A stretch of 64,000 bases of DNA from Sphaerochaeta pleomorpha str. Grapes (GCF_000236685.1 NC_016633.1:2976001-3040000), one strand, 5' to 3'; counted from the first letter of the stretch, positions 8,496 through 17,621 are shown. The notes: a model not told the origin generated them from the letters alone. Translations and numbers: made by a program.

Positions 8496-9872
8496 CTACC
8501 TTACAAATATATCCCAATATCCTTTGGTAAACAAGACAAGGATGAGTGCAGGCAAAATCCATTGGAAATAGAATTTCAAGACTTTCGGGAATTTCAACCC
8601 GCTTCCTGCGTCGGCTTCACTGATAAAATTATTCCAACCCCAACCATACCTGGTGCAACAAAAGATGGTGAAAATCAAAGAACCCAAGGGAAGCAGGGTT
8701 GAGCTCACGATGAAGTCCTCTAAGTCTAGGATTCCAGACCCAGGCCCAAAGGGCTGAAAGCCGGCTAGTACATTGAACCCAAGGATGCAGGGAAGTGATA
8801 GGGCTGCAATTACAATGCCGTTATATAAGCAAGCTTTTTTCCTTTCAACATGGTGTACATCTATCCAGTAACTGACAATGTTTTCAAATACCGCAATCAG
8901 AGTACTCAAAGCTGCAAAGCTCATGAAGGCAAAGAACAAGGATCCCCAGACCCTTCCCCCGGCCATCTGGTTGAAAATATTGGGCAAGGTTATGAATATC
9001 AAGGAGGGTCCTGCATTCGGTTCAACTGCAAAAGCAGAACAGGCGGGGAAAATGATGAGGCCGCTGCAGAGTGCCACAAAGGTGTCCAGTGCAATAACCC
9101 GAACAGATTCACCGGTGAGGGTTTTATCACGCCCAATGTATGAGCCGAAGATTGAAATGGAACCAATACCAATACTTAGGGTAAAGAAAGCCTGTCCCAT
9201 GGCTGCATATATTGCAGAGAAGAGCCCTGTTTCCGTCATACGCTTGAAGTCGGGAAGCAGATAGAATCTCAACCCTTGTGAACCGCCTTTCAAGGTAAGG
9301 CTGTTGATGGCAAGCAGGAGTATCAAAGCCAGCAAACCTGACATTATCCACTTGGATATCTTTTCGACTCCGTTCTGCAATCCTTTGGCAACAGGAAGGA
9401 ACCCAAGCAGCGTTGCCAAGACCATCCAGAAGATCATTTTCCAAGGGGACTGCAGCAACGTGGTGAAAACTTGTCCGACCCCTGCTGTATCAAGTCCTGA
9501 GAAATCGCCTCTGAGTGAGTAGAAGAAGTAGGAAATAAGCCACCCGGAGATAGTCGTATAGAATATCATCAAAACATAATTTCCGATAATAGCAATCGGA
9601 CCATAGATATGCCATTTTGTATGCTTTGGTTCCAAGGTTTTGAGAGCCAAGCCGATATTCTGTTTGCTTGCCCTGCCGATTGAGAATTCCATGACCATAA
9701 TCGGCAAACCCATAATGATAAGGAACAACAGATAGATCAAGACAAAAGCTGCTCCGCCGTAGCGTCCTGTTATGTAGGGAAATCTCCAGACATTTCCCAA
9801 CCCAATCGCACATCCTGCTGACAACAGGATGAATCCGAGTCTGCTTTTCAGCGTTTCTCTTTTCCTTTCCAT
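8496..9872 (-). CDS. Sodium-dependent amino acid/neurotransmitter symporter family (NSS) transporter
   Basis: A 458-aa inner-membrane protein with about eleven or twelve hydrophobic helices. The first helix SRLGFILLSAGCAIGLGNVWRFPY carries the unwound Gly-rich sodium and substrate site of LeuT/MhsT-type transporters, and IGLGNVWRFPY is nearly invariant in the family. Family members import amino acids with sodium. The exact substrate is not readable. It is divergent from glyA, and amino acids such as serine, glycine, threonine or a hydrophobic amino acid are possible cargoes by context only. Start ATG follows GGTGG. Confidence 0.9.
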   Translation of the reverse strand: MERKRETLKSRLGFILLSAGCAIGLGNVWRFPYITGRYGGAAFVLIYLLFLIIMGLPIMVMEFSIGRASKQNIGLALKTLEPKHTKWHIYGPIAIIGNYVLMIFYTTISGWLISYFFYSLRGDFSGLDTAGVGQVFTTLLQSPWKMIFWMVLATLLGFLPVAKGLQNGVEKISKWIMSGLLALILLLAINSLTLKGGSQGLRFYLLPDFKRMTETGLFSAIYAAMGQAFFTLSIGIGSISIFGSYIGRDKTLTGESVRVIALDTFVALCSGLIIFPACSAFAVEPNAGPSLIFITLPNIFNQMAGGRVWGSLFFAFMSFAALSTLIAVFENIVSYWIDVHHVERKKACLYNGIVIAALSLPCILGFNVLAGFQPFGPGSGILDLEDFIVSSTLLPLGSLIFTIFCCTRYGWGWNNFISEADAGSGLKFPKVLKFYFQWILPALILVLFTKGYWDIFVR

Positions 9873-9958
9873 AAAACCACCGTTTCCTTTTTTCTTTCAG
9901 CCGAAGTATTCTAAGGTTGATAGATGTAAAATGCAACAATAAAGTTGCAAAAAAAGGT

Positions 9959-10012
9959 CCTCTCTGGCTTCTTGACGTTGACAGAGGTGGCCCAGAAAGG
10001 CAAGATATGCCT
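9959..10012 (+). promoter_or_regulatory. Possible structured leader upstream of glyA
   Basis: Several short complementary segments occur between the divergent symporter and glyA: CCTCTCTGG (9959-9967) can pair with CCAGAAAGG (9992-10000, one mismatch) or, alternatively, CCTCT with AGAGG (9983-9987); AGGCA and TGCCT (9998-10012) form another small hairpin. A weak promoter-like TTGATA-N17-TAAAGT lies at 9917-9945. The pairings are partly exclusive, as in leader switches, but match no riboswitch class I know. Confidence 0.3.
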
Positions 10013-10039
10013 ATCGATATATACAGCAAGGGGTGAATA

Positions 10040-11563
10040 ATGGCCAAGAAATCTGCTCTGGAATCGTATTTGGAACAATCCAAAAAGATTGATGCAGGGA
10101 TGGTAGCATATGTTGCTTCTCTCCAGGAAGTATCACAGGTTGCACCAGCGGTAGCAAGTCGAATCGTTCATGAACTGGCAGACCAGAGAACTCATTTGAA
10201 GTTGATTGCCAGTGAGAACTTTTCATCCTTGAATACTCAGCTGGCTATGGGAAATCTACTTACTGATAAATATAGTGAAGGGTATCCCTATCATAGGTTT
10301 TATGCAGGTTGCGATAACGTAGACTCCATCGAAGCCCTTGCTTGTGAGAAGGCATGTGAACTTTTTGGTGCGGATCATGCCTATGTACAACCCCATAGCG
10401 GAGCCGATGCGAACCTTTGTGCCTATTGGGCCATCCTCAACGCAAAGATTCAGGTTCCAGCTCTCGAGGAAATCGGAATTACCAACCCCAGCGACCTGAG
10501 TCGTGTCCAATGGGACTCTGTACGTGCAAAACTAGGCAACCAGAGGATTCTTGGCCTCGATTACTACAGCGGCGGACATCTTACCCATGGGTATCGCCAG
10601 AATGTATCGGCCCAGATGTTTGATGCCTATAGCTATTCGGTAGACAAAGAAACCGGCCTTCTTGACTATGATGCCATCGAAAAACAGGCTGAGGAAGTCA
10701 AACCCTTGATTCTCCTTGCCGGTTATAGCGCTTATCCACGAAAAATCAATTTCAAGAGAATGTCTGAAATCGCCCATAAAGTTGGGGCTGTCTTCATGGT
10801 GGATATGGCCCATTTTGCAGGCCTTGTTGCAGGTAAAGTATTTACCGGGGAGTTCGAGCCGGTATATTGGGCCGATGTCGTGACGACAACTACCCACAAA
10901 ACCCTCCGCGGTCCACGTGGTGGCATGATTCTCTGTAAGGAAGCCTATAGCGAAAGTGTTGACAAGGGTTGTCCCTTGGTAATCGGAGGACCTCTTCCCC
11001 ATGTAATGGCTGCAAAAGCCGTTGCCTTCTGCGAAGCCCTTGATGATTCTTTCAAACTGTATGCCCAGAAAATTGTAGAGAATTCCAAGGCTTTGGCTGA
11101 AGCCTGCCTTGCAGAAGGAATTCCTGTAGCAACCGGTGGGTCGGATAACCACCTGATGCTTCTCGATGTTACCAGTTTCGGCCTTAACGGAAGGCAGGCT
11201 GAGTCTGCTTTGCGGGAATGTGGTGTTACCCTCAACAGGAATGCCTTGCCCTTCGACCCCAACGGGCCTTGGTACACCAGTGGTTTGCGTATAGGGACCC
11301 CTGCGGTAACTACCTTGGGTATGGGCAAAGAGGAAATGAAGGAAATCGCTTCGATCATTGCTCTTGTACTGAAAAATACCCGGCCAGCCAGGATAACCAA
11401 GGGTGAAAAGGCTGGACAGGCAAGTAAGGCTAAGACTGTCACTGATCCTGCTGTGATCAAAGAAGCCGGGGAAAGGGTAGTTGCCCTCCTCGAGACCTTT
11501 AAGCTGTATCCCCAGTTGGATTTGGAATTCCTTCAGGAATTTTTTCCTCTCGACAACAAGTAA
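10040..11563 (+). CDS. glyA: Serine hydroxymethyltransferase (long spirochaete/chlamydia-type)
   Basis: A 507-aa PLP enzyme that interconverts serine plus tetrahydrofolate with glycine plus 5,10-methylene-tetrahydrofolate. LIASENFSS, QPHSGADAN, VDMAHFAGLVAG and TTTTHKTLRGPRGG are diagnostic; the PLP lysine is K287. It is about 90 residues longer than the E. coli enzyme because of an N-terminal extension (about 40 residues) and an insertion near residues 133-175, a form known in spirochaetes and chlamydiae. Ribosome site AAGGGGTG. First gene of a cluster with the glycine cleavage genes, with which it shares glycine and methylene-THF. Confidence 0.95.
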   Translation: MAKKSALESYLEQSKKIDAGMVAYVASLQEVSQVAPAVASRIVHELADQRTHLKLIASENFSSLNTQLAMGNLLTDKYSEGYPYHRFYAGCDNVDSIEALACEKACELFGADHAYVQPHSGADANLCAYWAILNAKIQVPALEEIGITNPSDLSRVQWDSVRAKLGNQRILGLDYYSGGHLTHGYRQNVSAQMFDAYSYSVDKETGLLDYDAIEKQAEEVKPLILLAGYSAYPRKINFKRMSEIAHKVGAVFMVDMAHFAGLVAGKVFTGEFEPVYWADVVTTTTHKTLRGPRGGMILCKEAYSESVDKGCPLVIGGPLPHVMAAKAVAFCEALDDSFKLYAQKIVENSKALAEACLAEGIPVATGGSDNHLMLLDVTSFGLNGRQAESALRECGVTLNRNALPFDPNGPWYTSGLRIGTPAVTTLGMGKEEMKEIASIIALVLKNTRPARITKGEKAGQASKAKTVTDPAVIKEAGERVVALLETFKLYPQLDLEFLQEFFPLDNK

Positions 11564-11600
11564 TAGTGGTGTTAGCATGAACGGTGCCTGGAGGTACTAA

Positions 11601-11984
11601 ATGAGTAAGATTCCTCAAGAATTACGTTACAGTAAAGACCATGAGTGGGTTCGCATTGAAGGCGAAAAGGCTTATGTCGGTATTACCGACCATGCCCAGG
11701 AAGCCTTGGGTGAGATAGTTTTTGTGGAGTTGCCTCCACTGCATGAACATTACGACCAAGGGGAAGAGATTTCCAACGTCGAGAGTGTAAAGGCGGCTTC
11801 GGCAATCATCAACCCCTTAGGTGGTGAGGTCATATCTGTCAATGACAGTCTTGACGGCTCCCCTGAACTGGTCAACGAAGACTGCTATACGCATTACCTG
11901 TATGTCCTTGGATCTTATTCCAAGGCCGATTACGATGGATTGCTGACAAGCAAAGAGTATGGTTCGTTTCTCGAATCACTGTAA
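11601..11984 (+). CDS. gcvH: Glycine cleavage system H protein
   Basis: A 127-aa lipoyl carrier that shuttles the aminomethyl group between the P, T and L proteins. The lipoylation loop NVESVKAAS places the acceptor lysine at K64; the opening LRYSKDHEWVRIEGEKAYVGITDHAQEALG is typical. GGAGG precedes ATG. It follows glyA by 37 bases and precedes a hairpin. Confidence 0.95.
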   Translation: MSKIPQELRYSKDHEWVRIEGEKAYVGITDHAQEALGEIVFVELPPLHEHYDQGEEISNVESVKAASAIINPLGGEVISVNDSLDGSPELVNEDCYTHYLYVLGSYSKADYDGLLTSKEYGSFLESL

Positions 11985-11999
11985 GCAAAAAACTTTAGA

Positions 12000-12027
12000 C
12001 GCCGCCTGAACCGGGCGGCGTTGTTTT
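12000..12027 (+). terminator. Intrinsic-terminator-like hairpin between gcvH and gcvPA
   Basis: CGCCGCC (12000-12006) pairs with GGCGGCG (12014-12020) and is followed by TTGTTTT. It lies only 23 bases before gcvPA, so it probably sets relative expression of glyA-gcvH and gcvPAB. Confidence 0.7.
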
Positions 12028-12049
12028 GCCCACTCATAAGGAGGCAGGC

Positions 12050-13405
12050 ATGATATATCCGTATATTCCACACACCGACGAAGATCGAAAGCAAATGCTC
12101 GATGCAATCGGGATGGATTCCTTTGATGATCTTTACAAAGATCTTAGTGAAGATTTGTTGCTAGGTGAATCAGTTCCGATCAGCCAGGGAAGGACAGAGG
12201 ATGAAGTTATCAGGATGATAACTTCCATCGCACAGCGAAATGTGAAAGGAATTCCCTTTTTGGGTTGTGGTTGTTACGATCATATCATTCCTTCAACGGT
12301 TGAGGCGATTGCTAGTCTTCCTTCCTTTGTTACAGCCTATACTCCCTACCAGGCTGAGATGAGCCAGGGCATTCTGCAAGCCATTTATGAATTCCAGAGC
12401 ATGGTATGTGAGATTACCGGTATGGATGTTTCCAATGCCTCACTCTATGACGGGGCAAATGCCATTGTCGAGGCAGCCTCGACTTCCCTGTCTGCGAAAC
12501 GGCGTTCAACGACTATTCTCGTTTCACCGACCATTCACCCCTTTTCCTTGCAGGTCTTGCATACCTGGGCAATGGGAACCAATCGTACCATTACCTTGCT
12601 TCCCGAAAAAAACGGCTTGTGTGATTTCAGCTCCTTGGAAGACTATCTGAACGACGACGTTGGGTCCTTGATTGTCCAGACCCCCAATAGGTATGGGTTC
12701 CTTGAAGATTACACTGCAATTGCAGATCTTGTGCATGCCAAGGGTGCCTTGTTTGCCATCAGTAGTGATTTGCTTTCTTTGGGAATGCAGAAAAGCCCTG
12801 CTGAATGGGGAGCTGACATTGCAGTGGGGGACACCCAGTCACTGGGTCTTCCCCTTGCTTTCGGAGGCCCTGCCTGTGGCTATATGGCTGTTACCAAAGA
12901 GTTGATGCGCAAGATTCCAGGAAGGATTGTCGGGGCCTCTGTCGACGGACAGGGCAGAAGAGGCTATACCCTTACCCTCCAGGCACGGGAACAACATATC
13001 AAGCGTGAACATGCTACAAGCAATGTCTGCTCAAACCAAGCACTTTCCGCTCTTATGACTACAGTCCACCTTTCATCCCTCGGATGGTCTGGAATGGAAG
13101 AAGCTACGAAGCAGAGCTATATCAAGGCACATTACCTTGCCTATCATCTTGCCCAGTTGCCAGGGGTGACCCTGCTGTGGGATTCCCCCTTCTGGTGTGA
13201 ATTCCCCTTGGTTTTCTCCGACCAGAAGAAAATGAGGAAATTTATCCAGGAACTCAGGAATGAGGGCATCTTTGCCGGGGTAAGGCTGGGGGCTCTTACA
13301 AGGGACAGCAAGGACGAAATGGTTCTTCTGGTTGCCGTGACTGAGAAAAGGAGCCGTGAGGAACTTGAACTGTATCTCGCTGCGGCAAGGAGGGTAATGA
13401 ATTGA
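12050..13405 (+). CDS. gcvPA: Glycine dehydrogenase (decarboxylating) subunit 1
   Basis: A 451-aa first half of the split P protein, which with GcvPB decarboxylates glycine and loads the aminomethyl group on GcvH. Motifs include YIPHTDEDRKQML at the start, GCGCYDHIIPS, FVTAYTPYQAEMSQG and the DGANAIVEAA stretch. The split form (two genes of about 450-490 aa) is common in spirochaetes, Firmicutes and Thermotogae. The ATG at 12050 follows AAGGAGG; the upstream TTG at 12026 lies in the preceding hairpin and is rejected. Stop overlaps gcvPB. Confidence 0.94.
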   Translation: MIYPYIPHTDEDRKQMLDAIGMDSFDDLYKDLSEDLLLGESVPISQGRTEDEVIRMITSIAQRNVKGIPFLGCGCYDHIIPSTVEAIASLPSFVTAYTPYQAEMSQGILQAIYEFQSMVCEITGMDVSNASLYDGANAIVEAASTSLSAKRRSTTILVSPTIHPFSLQVLHTWAMGTNRTITLLPEKNGLCDFSSLEDYLNDDVGSLIVQTPNRYGFLEDYTAIADLVHAKGALFAISSDLLSLGMQKSPAEWGADIAVGDTQSLGLPLAFGGPACGYMAVTKELMRKIPGRIVGASVDGQGRRGYTLTLQAREQHIKREHATSNVCSNQALSALMTTVHLSSLGWSGMEEATKQSYIKAHYLAYHLAQLPGVTLLWDSPFWCEFPLVFSDQKKMRKFIQELRNEGIFAGVRLGALTRDSKDEMVLLVAVTEKRSREELELYLAAARRVMN

Positions 13406-14853
13406 GTGAACCATTGTTGATTGAACTATCAAAAAAGGGACGTAAGGCATACTGTTTTCCAGCCTTGGACCTTCCCAGGGGCTTCGAGAGTGCGCTTCCC
13501 TCCTTACCTTCTTCCTTGCTCAGGCAAACGAAGGCCCGATTGCCCGAGGTTTCGGAACTCGATGTCGTGAGACATTTCACCAGGCTTTCCACCCTGTCTT
13601 TCGGGGTTGATAACGGGTGTTATCCACTCGGCTCCTGCACAATGAAATACAATCCGAAAATCAGCGAAAAACTAGCTATGCTGGAAGATTTTACGACTAT
13701 TCATCCATTGCAGGATAGTTCAACTGTCCAGGGTTGCCTTTCTGTCATGTACAACCTTCTCGAAGATCTTTCCTCAATTACGGGGATGAGCTGGGGAACC
13801 CTCCAGCCCTGTGCGGGTGCCCATGGCGAATATACGGGCCTGAAAATGGTGCGGGCTTATTTTTTGAAAAAGGGAGAGGCCAGACGAAATAAGGTCTTAG
13901 TCCCTGTAAGTGCGCATGGGACCAACCCCGCCAGTGCTGCACTCAATGGATTTACCATTGTCACCGTCGCCTCTGACGATGAGGGCCTGGTTGATATTGA
14001 TGACCTGAAATCGAAGCTTGACGATTCTGTAGCGGCTTTCATGTTAACCAATCCCAATACGCTCGGCCTGTTCGAAAAGAACATTCTCCTTATATCCTCT
14101 CTAGTGCATGAGGCCGGTGGGTTGCTGTACTATGATGGCGCCAACCTCAATGCCATCATGGGCAATGCCACTCCTTCGGATATGGGATTCGATTTGCTTC
14201 ATTTGAATCTCCATAAAACCTTTGCAACCCCACATGGAGGTGGTGGCCCCGGTAGCGGACCTGTCATGGTCAAATCCTTTCTCCGACCGTTTTTGCCAGG
14301 TCCCGACATCGAGCTGACCGATAGCGGGTATACCTATAATTGGCTAGCTTCTGACTCTATCGGGAAGGTCAGCATGTTCTGGGGAAATTTCCTGGTTCTG
14401 GTCAAAGCCTATATCTACATCTTGAGAATGGGGTCGGAAGGCCTGCGTGCTGCTTCCTCCCATGCGGTTCTGAATGCGAATTATATGTTACACCGGCTGA
14501 AAGGGACCTTTGAAATCCCCTATGGTGATACCTGTATGCATGAGTTTGTCATCAGTTGCCAGAATTTCAAGCAAGAGTATGGCGTAAGTGCGGAGGATAT
14601 CGCAAAAGGCCTGATCGACAGCGGTTATCACCCCCCTACGATGTATTTCCCCTCACTGGTCCATGAAGCCTTGATGATAGAGCCTACCGAGAGCGAGAGT
14701 AAAGAAACCCTGGATGAGTTCACCGATACACTGATCGGGATAGCCGAAAGAGCAAAGAAGGATCCCCAGTGGATTCACGGTTGCCCGTGGACAACCCCTG
14801 TCGGTCGACTTGATACTGCAAAGGCAGTGAAGGAACCTGATTTGCATTATTGA
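13402..14853 (+). CDS. gcvPB: Glycine dehydrogenase (decarboxylating) subunit 2
   Basis: A 483-aa catalytic half of the P protein. The PLP lysine is K272 in LNLHKTFATPHGGGGPGSGP; GSCTMKYNPK, PCAGAHGEYTG and AHGTNPASA are also present. It starts at TTG overlapping the gcvPA stop (TTGA), with GGAGG just upstream, so the two subunits are translationally coupled in equal amounts. No gcvT or lipoamide dehydrogenase gene follows, unlike many glycine cleavage operons. Confidence 0.94.
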   Translation: MSEPLLIELSKKGRKAYCFPALDLPRGFESALPSLPSSLLRQTKARLPEVSELDVVRHFTRLSTLSFGVDNGCYPLGSCTMKYNPKISEKLAMLEDFTTIHPLQDSSTVQGCLSVMYNLLEDLSSITGMSWGTLQPCAGAHGEYTGLKMVRAYFLKKGEARRNKVLVPVSAHGTNPASAALNGFTIVTVASDDEGLVDIDDLKSKLDDSVAAFMLTNPNTLGLFEKNILLISSLVHEAGGLLYYDGANLNAIMGNATPSDMGFDLLHLNLHKTFATPHGGGGPGSGPVMVKSFLRPFLPGPDIELTDSGYTYNWLASDSIGKVSMFWGNFLVLVKAYIYILRMGSEGLRAASSHAVLNANYMLHRLKGTFEIPYGDTCMHEFVISCQNFKQEYGVSAEDIAKGLIDSGYHPPTMYFPSLVHEALMIEPTESESKETLDEFTDTLIGIAERAKKDPQWIHGCPWTTPVGRLDTAKAVKEPDLHY

Positions 14854-14871
14854 GCAGTTGCTATTTTTGCT

Positions 14872-14900
14872 TTGCATACACAAAAAAACTGAGGTATCCT
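14872..14900 (+). promoter_or_regulatory. Promoter placing hydA on a leaderless transcript
   Basis: TTGCAT (14872-14877), a 17-base spacer and TATCCT (14895-14900), then six bases to the hydA ATG. The predicted transcription start coincides with the A of ATG. A GAGG inside the promoter would not be in the message. Confidence 0.5.
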
Positions 14901-14906
14901 AGAAGT

Positions 14907-16307
14907 ATGAATACAATATTGATACAAAATGGCTTGCTTGTTGATACAGAGTGGGTCCGCCATGCAGATATTTTGGTGGAAGGATCAAAGATTGCACATA
15001 TTGCAGCAAAAATCAGTGAGGATGAGGTTCCTGAGGGAACAGAGATCGTACATGCCGATGGTCTTTGTATTCTTCCGGGTCTTATTGATGCCCATACCCA
15101 TTACCACCTTGTCAGCAGGGGGACTGTCACTGCCGACTCCTTTGCAGAGGGGAGTAGATGTGCAGCCCATGGCGGGGTGACTACCGTTGTCGATTTTGCA
15201 GATGATGACAAGAAAGGACATCTGTCTCTTTGCAGCGAAAACCGTATCAAAGAAATGGGCGAGGGGATGGCCATCGATTTTTCCCTGCATCAGGGCATCT
15301 ACGGCTATCGTGATACCATCTCCCAAGAGTTGAAAGAACTCAAGGAAAAGGGAGTCAGGGTTGTGAAAATGTTCACCACCTACCGCAATGTCGGGTATCT
15401 GGTGGAGAAAAGGGAAGAACTGAAGGCTATTTTTGCAGAGTGCAAGAAACTCGATATAATGGTCTGTGTCCATTGTGAGGATGATTCCCTGATTGAAAAA
15501 ATCAACAAGGAATACAAAGGTCCTTATACGCCAATGGCCCATGCAGACCTTCGTCCGAGTGAAGCGGAGGCCAGGGGGATCAGGACTGTCGGGGAAATCG
15601 CCGGTGAATTGGATATGAGCCTGTACGTAGTGCATCTTTCCAGTGCTGCCGGGTTGGAAACCGTCAGGGACCTACGGGCAAAGGGTGTGCATATCATCGT
15701 GGAGACTACCCCCCATTACCTGTTCCTTGACCGGTCGAAGCTTGAAGGCGATGACGGCCCCCTGTATGTGATGACTCCTCCCTTGCGAACGGCTACTGAC
15801 AACAAGGCTTTGCAGGAAGCTGTGCTCAATGGGGAAATCCAGGTAGTGGCCACCGATCACTGTTCGTTTACAAGGGAGCAGAAACTTGCAAGTAACGATT
15901 GCAGGACTATATTCCCGGGAATCCCTGGAACCGAGGAGATGCTTCCTTTGCTGTATACTTTTGCAGTCAATAGCGGAAGAATTGGGGTACAGCAGATAGT
16001 AAATCTCATGAGTACCGGCCCCGCAAAGGCTTTTGGGCTGTATCCCCAGAAGGGTTCGATACGGGTTGGCAGTGATGCAGACCTGGTGCTTTTCGATACC
16101 GATGCTGCCTGGACCCTCACTAGTGAGACAACCCACTCCGGTAGTGGCTACACACCGTATGAAGGGTTTGAGGTAATCGGGAAGGCAAAGATGACCTATT
16201 TGAGGGGGCATCTGATAATGGGGGATGATATTTATCTTGGGATCGAAGGGCATGGCCAATTTGTCAAGCAAGGTGTTCCCGGAAAGGGAAAGACAATCAT
16301 GCATTGA
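14907..16307 (+). CDS. hydA: Dihydropyrimidinase / D-hydantoinase
   Basis: A 466-aa cyclic amidohydrolase that opens dihydrouracil, dihydrothymine or hydantoin rings. The metal-binding DAHTHYH (H63, H65) follows the usual GLID, and VRVVKMFTTYR supplies the carbamylated lysine (K154). HYLFL, YVMTPPLR and the ATDHCSF metal aspartate are also present. The ATG at 14907 gives a normal amidohydrolase N-terminus; a longer frame from 14850 overlaps gcvPB and is unlikely. Next to a cytidine deaminase fusion, which suggests pyrimidine salvage or breakdown. No dihydropyrimidine dehydrogenase or ureidopropionase is in the window. Confidence 0.88.
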   Translation: MNTILIQNGLLVDTEWVRHADILVEGSKIAHIAAKISEDEVPEGTEIVHADGLCILPGLIDAHTHYHLVSRGTVTADSFAEGSRCAAHGGVTTVVDFADDDKKGHLSLCSENRIKEMGEGMAIDFSLHQGIYGYRDTISQELKELKEKGVRVVKMFTTYRNVGYLVEKREELKAIFAECKKLDIMVCVHCEDDSLIEKINKEYKGPYTPMAHADLRPSEAEARGIRTVGEIAGELDMSLYVVHLSSAAGLETVRDLRAKGVHIIVETTPHYLFLDRSKLEGDDGPLYVMTPPLRTATDNKALQEAVLNGEIQVVATDHCSFTREQKLASNDCRTIFPGIPGTEEMLPLLYTFAVNSGRIGVQQIVNLMSTGPAKAFGLYPQKGSIRVGSDADLVLFDTDAAWTLTSETTHSGSGYTPYEGFEVIGKAKMTYLRGHLIMGDDIYLGIEGHGQFVKQGVPGKGKTIMH

Positions 16308-16326
16308 TTTTCCTTGTATCGGTCTG

Positions 16327-16359
16327 TACGGCAGCAGAAATGCTGCCGTATTGCATTTT
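16327..16359 (+). terminator. Intrinsic terminator of hydA
   Basis: Perfect 10-bp stem TACGGCAGCA / TGCTGCCGTA with a GAAA tetraloop, followed by TTGCATTTT, 20 bases after the hydA stop. Confidence 0.85.
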
Positions 16360-16401
16360 ATACAACAATTTTTCTTTCTTGGTGTTCCTTTTACATATTT
16401 C

Positions 16402-16430
16402 TTGTCATTGAGAGATAAAAACAATACTAT
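16402..16430 (+). promoter_or_regulatory. Promoter of the HAD-cytidine deaminase operon
   Basis: TTGTCA (16402-16407), 17-base spacer, TACTAT (16425-16430), then a short leader with AAGGAG before the ATG at 16449. Confidence 0.65.
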
Positions 16431-16448
16431 TACCTGTAAGGAGTATAT

Positions 16449-17621
16449 ATGATTACCGGAATTTTGTTCGATATGGATGGTGTCTTGATTGATTCCGAAC
16501 CCATTATCCTACAGGCGGCGATTGCCTATTTCGATTCAATTGGTATCGTAGTCAAACCAGAGGATTTTACTCCTTTTATTGGTGCCGGAGAAAGGCAATT
16601 TCTCTGTGGTGTTGCTGAGAAATATCATGAAACCATTGACTTTGAAAAAGCCCGTAAGGCACTTTTTTCCCTCTACGGTGAGCTTGCAGCAGAGGCTGGA
16701 CCCCTTGAAGGCGTTTCCAGATTTCTTCGCAACGGGCATAACGCCGGTTTGAAGATGGCAGTAGCCTCGAGTGCATCCAGGGAAAAGGTACTGATGAATC
16801 TTGTAAGCATTGGGTGCAAGGAAACCGATTTTGACCTGGTTGTAAGCGGCGATATGATCAGCAGAAATAAACCGGAACCGGATATATATCAGCTAGCCGC
16901 GCTCTCGATGGGACTTGCCACCCAAGATTGCCTGGTAATGGAAGATGCCTTAAATGGTATTGTCTCTGCAAAAAGGGCTAAATGCACAGTGTGTGGCCTT
17001 ACCACAACGTTTACGGTGAACCAGTTGTTTGAAGCTGGGGCTGACCTCGTTGTCTCTTCCCTGGATAGTTTTGAAGACTTTTCTTCGATTGAGGAATTCA
17101 ATGGGTTGTTGCAGTCCATGACTTCTCCGCAGGATGATGGAATCGTATATGGGGCAGTCAAAATCATACCGGCTGCAAGCCTGCAGGACAAAGATCAGTT
17201 GCTTTCCCTTGCAATGCGCGAAGCGTATGCAAAACGTAAAAAGGCTTATACCCCCTATTCCGGTTACAAGGTTGGGGCTTCGGTTATAAGTGCCGCTACC
17301 AACAGGGTATACAGTGGATGCAATGTAGAGAACTCCAGTTATGGTGCAACTATCTGTGCTGAACGCAATGCAATTTTGCAGGCAATTTCAAGTGAAGGAA
17401 AGGTGGGTGTTTCCCTCTTGGTTGTAGTTAGTGAAGATACCCCCCCTGCTCCTCCCTGTGCCCAGTGCCTGCAAGTCCTTGCCGAATTTTCCCGCCCTGA
17501 AACGGAAATCCATCTTGTGGATACTGCTTTTATCGAGAAGAATGGGAACGGAACCCATGTTATCTATTCCTTTAGCGATTTACTTCCCCACCCCTTTATT
17601 TTCCCATCTATGAGGCAATGA
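16449..17621 (+). CDS. HAD-family phosphatase fused to cytidine deaminase
   Basis: A 390-aa two-domain cytoplasmic protein. Residues 1-225 are a beta-phosphoglucomutase-like HAD hydrolase: nucleophile motif FDMDGVL (D8, D10), motif II ASSAS (about 106-110), lysine of motif III K141, and acidic motif IV MEDALNG (E165, D166). Residues about 245-385 are a homotetrameric-type cytidine deaminase: AYTPYSGYKVGAS, NVENSSYGATICAERNA (zinc ligand C303, catalytic E305) and PPCAQC (C337, C340). All catalytic residues of both domains are present. Deaminase turns cytidine into uridine; a plausible but unproven role of the phosphatase is to release the nucleoside from a nucleotide. Follows hydA and its own promoter; overlaps the next gene start. 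Confidence 0.9.
   Translation: MITGILFDMDGVLIDSEPIILQAAIAYFDSIGIVVKPEDFTPFIGAGERQFLCGVAEKYHETIDFEKARKALFSLYGELAAEAGPLEGVSRFLRNGHNAGLKMAVASSASREKVLMNLVSIGCKETDFDLVVSGDMISRNKPEPDIYQLAALSMGLATQDCLVMEDALNGIVSAKRAKCTVCGLTTTFTVNQLFEAGADLVVSSLDSFEDFSSIEEFNGLLQSMTSPQDDGIVYGAVKIIPAASLQDKDQLLSLAMREAYAKRKKAYTPYSGYKVGASVISAATNRVYSGCNVENSSYGATICAERNAILQAISSEGKVGVSLLVVVSEDTPPAPPCAQCLQVLAEFSRPETEIHLVDTAFIEKNGNGTHVIYSFSDLLPHPFIFPSMRQ

Noticed and set aside
9873-10039. Glycine or tetrahydrofolate riboswitch before glyA
   Set aside because: Conserved core elements of those classes could not be found; only generic short stems are present.
10532-11578. 348-codon minus-strand frame
   Set aside because: Antisense to glyA; no recognisable domain.
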